From positions 1 to 12,674 of the forward strand of contig CAZLEI010000034.1 in the NCBI GenBank assembly GCA_964558505.1: a DNA stretch of 12,674 nucleotides. The letters are read 5' to 3'. The position numbers and the translations under genes were made by a program. The stretch comes from CAYMPW01 sp964558505 (GTDB lineage Archaea > Thermoplasmatota > Thermoplasmata > Methanomassiliicoccales > Methanomethylophilaceae). Each line of letters starts with the position of its first letter. The first letter of the stretch is position 1. Of the stretch, positions 7,854 through 12,674 are shown piece after piece. The notes under the pieces were generated by a model. That model made no database searches. It had not been told where the DNA came from and saw only the letters and a program-made list of their open reading frames with translations.

Positions 7854-7877
7854 GCTATAATAGATAATATTTACAGT
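7854..7877 (-). promoter_or_regulatory. AT-rich promoter of the zinc-ribbon gene
   Basis: Two overlapping TATA-like elements lie on the minus strand: TGTAAATATTATC (7865-7877) and CTATTATAGC (7854-7863). The first would start transcription near 7843-7848, just outside the ribosome site at 7837-7842. Which one is used cannot be decided by eye. Confidence 0.45.
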
Positions 7878-7940
7878 TGTTGAATATTTGCCATTCATCT
7901 GCGGAGAAAACATTCAGCTTTCTCGGCCGATCCCGCCATA

Positions 7941-8160
7941 TCGTTTATTAATGCTCCACAAGCGGACAGCTCATCCATAAAATCCCGTTCTGCGATAATG
8001 ATTCGATGGGATGCATTCAGTCATGAAAGCATCATCTTCGGCACGGGGATTCCCGTGTGTCTGCCATGATGGACGCCGTCGGGGGGCCGCGGCCGTCCAG
8101 CTGTTAGTGACTCCCCCTTATGGCCCCCGCACATCACATAGTGCCAGTGGTTATTTTTCT
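7941..8160 (+). ncRNA. Possible structured RNA in the gene-free stretch before tRNA-Leu
   Basis: The roughly 400 bases between 7832 and 8237 hold no convincing protein gene. Read on the plus strand they contain a TATA-like CGTTTATTAATGC (about 7941-7952), which would start a transcript near 7975. A nested stem follows: CATCAT 8030-8035 with ATGATG 8066-8071, GGCA 8040-8043 with TGCC 8062-8065, and CGGG 8044-8047 with CCCG 8052-8055. A second GC-rich hairpin is anchored by GGACG 8071-8075 and CGTCC 8094-8098, sharing one base with the first stem. A T-rich stretch with five consecutive T (about 8151-8160) could end it. This adds up to a candidate RNA of roughly 180 bases. It matches no RNA class I know: no SRP, RNase P or clear box C/D signature. 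Chance pairing in a GC-rich patch remains possible. Confidence 0.25.
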
Positions 8161-8237
8161 TGTCTCCGCTCTCATCATCCGACATGCCGATCGGGAGACC
8201 CGCGTCAGAACGATATGACCTTGAAGAAGCACATGAG

Positions 8238-8321
8238 TGCAGGGGAAGGGATTTGAACCCTCGGACCACTAAGGACTAGGCCCTGAACCTAGCGTCGTTG
8301 GCCAGACTTGACTACCCCTGC
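8238..8321 (-). tRNA. tRNA-Leu (anticodon CAG)
   Basis: This is an 84-base class II tRNA on the minus strand. The acceptor stem GCAGGGG (8321-8315) pairs with CCCCTGC (8245-8239), and the discriminator base is A (8238), as required for leucine. The D arm is GTC/GAC around a loop containing GG. The anticodon stem CTAGG/CCTAG encloses the loop TTCAGGG with anticodon CAG at 8285-8283, reading CUG codons. A variable arm of 13 bases (8275-8263) is the long arm typical of tRNA-Leu. The T arm is GAGGG-TTCAAAT-CCCTT with one G-T pair. CCA is not encoded, and no intron is present. The bases before it hold a strong TATA box. Confidence 0.95.
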
Positions 8322-8342
8322 ACAGGGTAAGCTGAACAATAC

Positions 8343-8358
8343 TTTATAATATAAAAAT
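8343..8358 (-). promoter_or_regulatory. TATA box of tRNA-Leu
   Basis: On the minus strand TTTTTATATTATAAAG centres 29 bases before the tRNA 5' end at 8321, the usual archaeal spacing. It is the most AT-rich block in the surrounding region. Confidence 0.65.
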
Positions 8359-8387
8359 CAGACGGCACTGCCACGGTGAAGTACGGC

Positions 8388-8413
8388 ACGCCCGACTGAC
8401 CACGGCCGGGCGT
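8388..8413 (-). terminator. Hairpin downstream of the 72-residue gene
   Basis: ACGCCCG (8388-8394) and CGGGCGT (8407-8413) form a 7-base inverted repeat around a 12-base loop. With a 5-base bulge on one side the pairing extends through outer GTAC sequences (8381-8415). It lies about 20 bases past the stop of the minus-strand small gene. The next T-run in that direction is at 8352-8358, about 30 bases further, so this may be a 3'-end structure rather than a classic terminator. Confidence 0.35.
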
Positions 8414-8433
8414 ACCCAGTATGAGGTGGCCGA

Positions 8434-8652
8434 TCAGGCTTTCATTATCTTCATCCAACCGCCGCTCTCGTAAACGGCGAGTTTCCTCTTGGCGAGGATC
8501 GATTCGAACTCACTCCAGTCGATGACCGTGAGCCTTGGATTGCTTCCCTTGGTGAATTGGACTCCTTCAGTGCCTTTCACTTTGCCTGCCTTGAGCCCTT
8601 TGTTCTTGGCTATCGTCATAGCTTTGTCCAAACTGATTTTCTCCATTACCAT
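8434..8652 (-). CDS. Hypothetical small basic protein, 72 residues
   Basis: I do not recognise this protein. It has no signal peptide, membrane helix or cysteine. The sequence is rich in Lys, with a likely N-terminal helix (about 3-20, EKISLDKAMTIAKNKGLK). A glycine-rich turn with KGTEGVQFTKG follows, then a strand-like LTVIDW, a second helix (SEFESILAKRK) and a strand-like end (LAVYESGGWMKIMK). This looks like a compact alpha/beta domain, basic enough to touch nucleic acid, but that is only a guess. ATG 8652 is chosen because GGAG lies 8 bases upstream; the ATG two codons later has no such site. A strong TATA box precedes it. It stands alone between tRNA-Leu and the divergent phosphohexomutase-like gene. 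Good promoter, ribosome site and protein-like composition argue that it is real. Confidence 0.7.
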   Translation of the reverse strand: MVMEKISLDKAMTIAKNKGLKAGKVKGTEGVQFTKGSNPRLTVIDWSEFESILAKRKLAVYESGGWMKIMKA

Positions 8653-8707
8653 GGTATCTCTCCGACTCTCATACTGATAGAGCCAGTGAAATCAATCGAA
8701 CTGAGCC

Positions 8708-8720
8708 GTATATATACTTT
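8708..8720 (-). promoter_or_regulatory. TATA box for the 72-residue gene
   Basis: On the minus strand AAAGTATATATAC sits about 60 bases before ATG 8652. It predicts a leader of about 35 bases, long enough to hold the GGAG ribosome site. A second AT-rich block (8721-8731) lies just upstream. Confidence 0.55.
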
Positions 8721-8754
8721 TCTTATAAAATAGAACCACTGTTAAAAAATACTG

Positions 8755-8803
8755 GCCCCTGGGGGCGCCCGGTCATCCCGAGGATGATAAGGGTTATGAA
8801 TAT
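8755..8803 (+). promoter_or_regulatory. Promoter and inverted repeats before the phosphohexomutase-like gene
   Basis: TTATGAATAT (8794-8803) centres about 27 bases before ATG 8825, which has no ribosome site, so the message is probably leaderless. Directly upstream lies a perfect 6-base inverted repeat, TCATCC-CGA-GGATGA (8773-8787). Before that is a GC-rich palindromic patch, GCCCC/GGGGC (8755-8766). The repeat next to the TATA box is well placed for an operator, but no regulator is known. Confidence 0.4.
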
Positions 8804-8824
8804 CCCCGTTCATGCTGTGATATC

Positions 8825-10129
8825 ATGCCAATACTCGAGACCGCGCACGTCAGGTCCACACACGAACAGGCCATGACTCCAGAAATCGCAATGAGGATCG
8901 GCCAGGCCGTCGGCCTGCAGTACAAGGATGTGACCGTCGGCATCGACGTCAACCTCAGCAGCGAGATGCTCTGCAAAGCACTGATATCCGGGCTTCTGTC
9001 CGCAGGCGCCAAGGTCCGTTACGCGGGCGTGGCCCCGGCATCCGCGGTGGCTTTTTCTTCCACTCGTTCCAAATGCTTCCTCATGGTCAGCGATTCCGAT
9101 TCTTTCGGTGTCAACAGCGGCATAACCCTCCGCTTGAGCGATGGTGCTGCCTTCAACACCGAGCAGATAAGGCAGGTTCGCAATACCTTCAACAGCGAAT
9201 CGATCGACCTCCCGATCTACAGGTCCGTGGGCGACGTGGTCCCCGTGGACGGTGTCATCGAGAAGTACAGGCGCAAGGTGACATCCATACTCGGCGAGAC
9301 GGACTGCCCTGTCATCCTGGACTGCGGATGCGGTGTCACCTCGCTTGTCGCGCCACAGCTGTTCACCGATATGCACTCCGACCTCATGGCCATAAACTGC
9401 CAGGTGGACGGGAGGTACCCCGCCCGCTCCCCCTCGCTGGAGGAATCCGAACTCAGGGTGCTGTCGGACAATGTGAAGGCCAATCTGGGGAACATCGGGA
9501 TCGCGCTCAACGGAGACGGCACCAAGATGGCCCTGATAGACGAGATCGGGCGCTACATATCGCCCGACAGGATCTTGGCGCTCCTCGTCCATTATCTGGA
9601 GCCCAAGAGCATCGTGGTACCGATGAACACCTCCGCCATAATCGATGATATCTTCAACGGCACCATCCGCAAGACCAGCGATGTCGCCGTCTGCGATGTC
9701 ATGAAGGGCAACGATATCAGATTCGGGGCCAGAGCAAACGGCTCGTTCATATTCTCCGACGTCTCCTACTGCGCCGACGGCATCTTCGCCAGCGCATGCA
9801 TAGCCAAACTGGCGGCGGAGAACAGCATCAGGGACATCGTGGACAATTTCCCTGAGTACGTCATGGACCGCACGAGGATAGTCTTCGACGGTTCCAACAA
9901 GGACGTGTTCAAGAAGAAACTCGCCGAGGAGCTCGAGGCCCTGGAGCACAACTCCCTCGTGGAGTCCCAGGGCTGGAGATTGGAGATGGACTCCGGCTGG
10001 TTCCTCGTCTGGATCGACGACGGGCCTTACGTGGACATCACTGCCGAAGGAAAGGACAAGGCCTACCTCGTGGGCCTGCTGGAGATCGCCAAGGATGCGG
10101 TCATGCGTGCGATGCACGTCAATCTCTGA
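8825..10129 (+). CDS. Phosphohexomutase-like protein with altered active site
   Basis: Phosphoglucosamine and phosphomannomutases move a phosphate between sugar positions using four conserved loops. This 434-residue protein has the full family length and landmarks: MTPEIAMRIGQAVG (17-30), LDCGCGVTSLVAPQLF (165-180), VDGRYPARSPSLEESEL (194-210), IFSDVSYCADGIFASA (309-324). Yet every active-site loop is changed. TASHNP is S-D-S-D-S-F (89-94; the serine position at 91 survives). DGDGDR is N-G-D-G-T-K (229-234), losing two of three metal-binding Asp. The sugar loop GE.SG is GARANG (301-306), and the phosphate loop RPSGTEP is W-I-D-D-G-P-Y (396-402). The N-terminal GTSGIRG is absent. It is therefore probably not a mutase. 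An intact frame and normal codon use suggest a retained function such as sugar-phosphate sensing or a regulatory subunit. It overlaps the convergent JAMM gene by 11 bases. Confidence 0.85.
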   Translation: MPILETAHVRSTHEQAMTPEIAMRIGQAVGLQYKDVTVGIDVNLSSEMLCKALISGLLSAGAKVRYAGVAPASAVAFSSTRSKCFLMVSDSDSFGVNSGITLRLSDGAAFNTEQIRQVRNTFNSESIDLPIYRSVGDVVPVDGVIEKYRRKVTSILGETDCPVILDCGCGVTSLVAPQLFTDMHSDLMAINCQVDGRYPARSPSLEESELRVLSDNVKANLGNIGIALNGDGTKMALIDEIGRYISPDRILALLVHYLEPKSIVVPMNTSAIIDDIFNGTIRKTSDVAVCDVMKGNDIRFGARANGSFIFSDVSYCADGIFASACIAKLAAENSIRDIVDNFPEYVMDRTRIVFDGSNKDVFKKKLAEELEALEHNSLVESQGWRLEMDSGWFLVWIDDGPYVDITAEGKDKAYLVGLLEIAKDAVMRAMHVNL

Positions 10130-10496
10130 CTTCCAGATCCAGTGCTTCGCCTTTGGAGTTGTAGGCCTTCCAGCTCGTCCGGTCGTAAGGCTGGCACGAA
10201 ATTATGTGCACCCCGCCCATGCTGCCGAAGTACTGAAGGTCCGCGTCCGACGGCTCGTTGCTGTACCCCGGATGCGAATGGGCAGAACCTGCGAGGTTGT
10301 AATCGATCGGCGACATCCACTCGTTCAGGAAGCTGTGGCTGTCCCCGTATACGGTTCCGGGCAGCAGGATCATCTCCGTCAGCACCCCTTCCGACTCGCG
10401 CATCATGCAGATGAACTCGTCCGGATAGCACGAGCGTGCGGACTCGTTGAAGCTGTCGATCAGCTCCCCGTCTATGGCGTAGACCCTGTCGATCAT
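10119..10496 (-). CDS. JAMM/MPN+ metalloprotease, desampylase-like
   Basis: JAMM proteases are zinc isopeptidases. The small archaeal ones remove ubiquitin-like SAMP proteins from targets, and bacterial relatives process ubiquitin-like sulfur carriers. This 125-residue protein has the full motif: E27 in YPDEF, then H73-S-H75-P, seven residues, S83-x-x-D86. The zinc ligands H73, H75 and D86 and the catalytic Glu and Ser are all present. The length is close to that of single-domain archaeal JAMM enzymes. It starts at ATG 10496 inside an ATGA overlap with the NAD kinase gene, with GGAG 8 bases upstream, so the two are co-translated. Its stop lies within the end of the convergent phosphohexomutase-like gene. 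No SAMP or E1-like gene is in the window, so the substrate is open. Confidence 0.88.
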   Translation of the reverse strand: MIDRVYAIDGELIDSFNESARSCYPDEFICMMRESEGVLTEMILLPGTVYGDSHSFLNEWMSPIDYNLAGSAHSHPGYSNEPSDADLQYFGSMGGVHIISCQPYDRTSWKAYNSKGEALDLEVRD

Positions 10497-12109
10497 ATGG
10501 CATTCTCCAGCTTGTTACGTACCCTGGAGTAGAAATCTGTATCGAAGGTTATGAACCGGGAATACGTGGGCGACATCGTGAACTCCACTTTCGTCTTCCC
10601 GGCCACCGGATACTCCTTCTGACCGTCCACCACGAGGACGCACCCCTTGTCCAGCAGCTGCTCGATGGTGATCTTGGCCGAAGACGGGACGATTATCGGG
10701 CGGGATGCGAACTTGAACGCGGCCATCGGAACTATGGCCATGGCCTTCACATTGGGATCGATCATCGGAGCGCCCAGGCTCATCGCGTATCCCGTGGACC
10801 CGGTCGATGTGGACACGATGACGCCGTCGGCACGGACCTCTGTCGCCAAGGCATCGTTCACGTAGATCCTGAAATGCCTTATCTTGGCAACTGTGTCCGT
10901 ATGGAGGACCGCCTCATTGGTGGCCTCTGACAGATACTGCCCTTCGTAGCATGAACGGAGCCTGAACCTCTTCTGGATCTTGTACTCCCCGCGGCGAAGG
11001 CGGGCGATGCCGTCCTCGATGTGCGCCAGATCGATATCCGCCAGGAAACCTATGCCTCCTGCATTGACGCCCACGATCATGGCGTCCGTCTGCTGCAGGG
11101 ACCGCAGGATGGTGCCGTCGCCGCCGATGACTATGACCACATCCGCCCCTATCTCCGACAGGGGCATGCCGTCCACACCGAGGACGGATGCGATCTCGGT
11201 ATCCATGACATAGCTTTCGTCTCCGAGTGCGGCCACGACCCTGCGGACATGGTCGACGACGTTGGGTATGTTGACGTTGGCGTAGATGCCGTAACTGACC
11301 TTCTTCCCGGAACTGATCTCGCGGCTGTTATCGTTCATGATGAAATCGTAGACCTTCGGGTCGCCGACCGCTATGAAATCAGAATGATGGCATAGGTCGA
11401 ACGGCATATCGAACTGCGTGCCGTCAAGATCGTATATGTGCCCGCCCGCTTCTTTCAGTATGAGATAGCTGGCCGCTATGTCCACCACGCGGATGGACCT
11501 GCGGTAATCCTCGGAGTTCATGACGAACCCGTCGAGCATCCCCTCGGCGACCAGGGCCATCTCCAAGGATGCACAGCCGTATGCGCGGGATGATTTGATC
11601 CTCTTCGCCAGAGTGAATGAGTCCGGATTGGCCCCGTTGCCCAGGTAGATCGCCATGATCAGCTGCGAGAGATCGGAGGTCTGTATCGCTTTTATCGGAT
11701 GGCCGTTCTTGAACGCACCCCTCCCTTTCTCCGCGGTGTACTCATCTCCGGTGACGAGGTTGCGGATGTATGCCGTATGGACATCCGACAATGCCCTTCT
11801 GCCCACTGCCATCGATATGGTGTACATCGGAACGCCGATGGTCGAATTGGTCGTGCCGTCAATGGGATCCAGGACCAACGTCTCTTCGGCCCCGTTGTCC
11901 ACGAAACCTATCTCCTCGCTGAGCACGTTGAGGGGGACCTCGTTCCTTATGATGTAATCCAAGACCGTGTTCTCAGCCACTTTGTCTATCTGGGACGTGG
12001 GCGTTCCGTCAGCACCCATGCATATCTCCTGACCCCTGTAATGAGGATCTGGGATCAGGTCGATGGCCTCGCTTACCCTGTCAGCGATCTCGGTGAGAAT
12101 ACGCATCAT
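10493..12109 (-). CDS. Bifunctional NADP phosphatase/NAD kinase
   Basis: This fused enzyme sets the NAD/NADP ratio, the kinase half making NADP and the phosphatase half removing the 2'-phosphate, as known for MJ0917 of Methanocaldococcus jannaschii. It has 538 residues. The N-terminal inositol-monophosphatase-type domain (about 1-255) carries the metal-binding E65-E66 (LSEEIG), D81-P-I-D84-G-T-T-N and V208-V-D210-I-A-A. D210 is kept, but the usual Trp before it is Val. The NAD kinase domain (about 270-538) has GGDGT (329-333), TNEAV (397-401) and STSTGSTGY (433-441). Both active sites appear intact. ATG 12109 and ATG 12106 are adjacent. A TATA-like element on the minus strand (12130-12140) lies about 26 bases before the first, which suggests a leaderless message. 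It overlaps the JAMM gene by 4 bases. Confidence 0.95.
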   Translation of the reverse strand: MMRILTEIADRVSEAIDLIPDPHYRGQEICMGADGTPTSQIDKVAENTVLDYIIRNEVPLNVLSEEIGFVDNGAEETLVLDPIDGTTNSTIGVPMYTISMAVGRRALSDVHTAYIRNLVTGDEYTAEKGRGAFKNGHPIKAIQTSDLSQLIMAIYLGNGANPDSFTLAKRIKSSRAYGCASLEMALVAEGMLDGFVMNSEDYRRSIRVVDIAASYLILKEAGGHIYDLDGTQFDMPFDLCHHSDFIAVGDPKVYDFIMNDNSREISSGKKVSYGIYANVNIPNVVDHVRRVVAALGDESYVMDTEIASVLGVDGMPLSEIGADVVIVIGGDGTILRSLQQTDAMIVGVNAGGIGFLADIDLAHIEDGIARLRRGEYKIQKRFRLRSCYEGQYLSEATNEAVLHTDTVAKIRHFRIYVNDALATEVRADGVIVSTSTGSTGYAMSLGAPMIDPNVKAMAIVPMAAFKFASRPIIVPSSAKITIEQLLDKGCVLVVDGQKEYPVAGKTKVEFTMSPTYSRFITFDTDFYSRVRNKLENAI

Positions 12110-12129
12110 ATCCAGTACCAGGCGATGAG

Positions 12130-12140
12130 GGTATTTGAAC
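12130..12140 (-). promoter_or_regulatory. TATA-like element for the NAD kinase operon
   Basis: On the minus strand GTTCAAATACC centres about 26 bases before ATG 12109. The match is modest, but the distance fits the leaderless pattern of other first genes here. It lies just past the terminator of the upstream gene. Confidence 0.4.
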
Positions 12141-12150
12141 TAACTGATTG

Positions 12151-12175
12151 AAAAGGACCGGGGCCGGAGCCCCGG
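12151..12175 (-). terminator. Hairpin plus T-run, terminator of the four-helix membrane protein
   Basis: CCGGGGC (12158-12164) and GCCCCGG (12169-12175) pair perfectly around the 4-base loop CGGA. In the minus-strand direction TCCTTTT (12157-12151) follows at once. It begins 15 bases after the stop codon. Stem, tight loop and T-run together look like an intrinsic terminator, separating this gene from the NAD kinase operon. Confidence 0.7.
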
Positions 12176-12189
12176 GAAATGTTTAACGC

Positions 12190-12657
12190 TCACTCGCTCT
12201 TGGAGACGAACGGCAGGAGCGCAGGAATCAGGACGAGTATTCCGCCCACCAGTCCGAGCCAGCCGCCGATTCCGACGGCCGATGTCCCGACGGTTATGCC
12301 ATTGATCGCGTGTCCAGGCCACCATACGATGAAGAGAACCGCGAACACGAGCATCAACAGACCGCCGATCAGCGTGATTATTGGCGTTATCTTCGGGTTT
12401 GCTATGACTCCCTTCGGTATCACTGCCGCGATCAACGAGATCACGCCGAACACCAAGACGAGAAGCGGTGCGTATTTCTGGAAGTCAGTGACATAAGTGT
12501 TGTTGAGAAGATCCATGCCCGTGTATGCGGTGGACCCTATCCCGTATGTATGCGTTCCCCAAACAAGGAAGAATGCGACGATGCCTATGAGTGCTCCGAT
12601 TATGGCGATGATCTGCCATATTCCGAACGGCCCTACTTTTGTATTTGCAATTCCCAT
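12190..12657 (-). CDS. Four-helix membrane protein of unknown function
   Basis: The protein has 155 residues, with helices at about 13-33, 62-80, 91-113 and 127-149. The loop between helices 1 and 2 (about 34-60) carries the sequence GTHTYGIGSTAYTGMDLLNN, probably outside the cell. The loop between helices 3 and 4 holds WWPGHAING. There is no charged residue inside any helix, which argues against a proton or ion channel read directly from sequence. Small four-helix proteins of this layout occur in archaea without assigned role, and I do not recognise the family. ATG 12657 is chosen because GGGGTGG lies about five bases upstream. The in-frame GTG at 12666 would fall inside that ribosome site. 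The promoter must lie beyond the window edge. Confidence 0.8.
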   Translation of the reverse strand: MGIANTKVGPFGIWQIIAIIGALIGIVAFFLVWGTHTYGIGSTAYTGMDLLNNTYVTDFQKYAPLLVLVFGVISLIAAVIPKGVIANPKITPIITLIGGLLMLVFAVLFIVWWPGHAINGITVGTSAVGIGGWLGLVGGILVLIPALLPFVSKSE

Positions 12658-12674
12658 TTGAACCACCCCTTAAG

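Noticed and set aside
8006..8040. Box C/D guide RNA signals on the minus strand (GATGATG followed by CTGA)
   Set aside because: The C box is imperfect, and no second C'/D pair at normal spacing was found.
8011..8256. An 81-codon plus-strand frame in the gene-free stretch
   Set aside because: It has low-complexity composition and no ribosome site, and its end runs antisense into tRNA-Leu.
8021..8269. An 82-codon minus-strand frame next to tRNA-Leu
   Set aside because: Its beginning lies within the tRNA itself, which excludes an ordinary gene.
8810..10117. A 435-codon open frame on the minus strand opposite the mutase-like gene
   Set aside because: It mirrors the real gene. The translation is rich in His, Val, Asp and Gly with no family motif, whereas the plus-strand frame shows clear phosphohexomutase landmarks.
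1..12674. Mobile elements, CRISPR arrays, and TAG read-through (pyrrolysine) genes
   Set aside because: No transposase, integrase, phage gene, spaced direct repeats or gene interrupted by an in-frame TAG was seen on either strand.

Overview
The window looks like chromosomal DNA from a methanogenic archaeon of the order Methanomassiliicoccales, the Methanomethylophilus-like group. The evidence is indirect. There is a fused NADP phosphatase/NAD kinase of the archaeal type, a JAMM protease of the archaeal desampylase size, and a tRNA-Leu without an encoded CCA. TATA boxes sit about 26-29 bases before apparently leaderless starts, while genes inside operons carry GGAGG-type ribosome sites. All 13 protein genes end in TGA; none uses TAG or TAA. 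No transposon, CRISPR array, phage gene or rRNA is visible.

Left part (1-4254): a minus-strand operon of three overlapping genes encodes an ABC ATPase, an ABC-2 type permease and a secreted protein anchored by a C-terminal membrane helix. It closes with a strong hairpin at 45-81. Divergent from it lies a second signal-peptide, C-terminally anchored surface protein (3082-4254). The group looks like a small export or cell-envelope module of unknown substrate.

Centre (4260-7831): a shortened ThiI-like tRNA-binding protein (minus) has lost its ATP-binding SGGxDS loop. A divergent two-gene operon follows, with a TauE/SafE transporter and a DUF1634-like partner that starts at TTG. It abuts head-on a membrane protein with an outside domain and six tandem zinc ribbons inside.

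Right part (7832-12674): a gene-free stretch of about 400 bases may hold a structured plus-strand RNA. It is followed by tRNA-Leu(CAG) and an unknown 72-residue protein, both on the minus strand. A phosphohexomutase-like protein then appears on the plus strand, with all of its active-site loops altered. Convergent to it is a two-gene operon of NADP phosphatase/NAD kinase and JAMM protease. Last is a four-helix membrane protein with a terminator.

The main theme worth following up is the pair of apparent retired enzymes, ThiI-like and phosphohexomutase-like: the fold is kept but catalytic motifs are lost. Next come the six-ribbon membrane protein and the possible RNA at 7970-8160.
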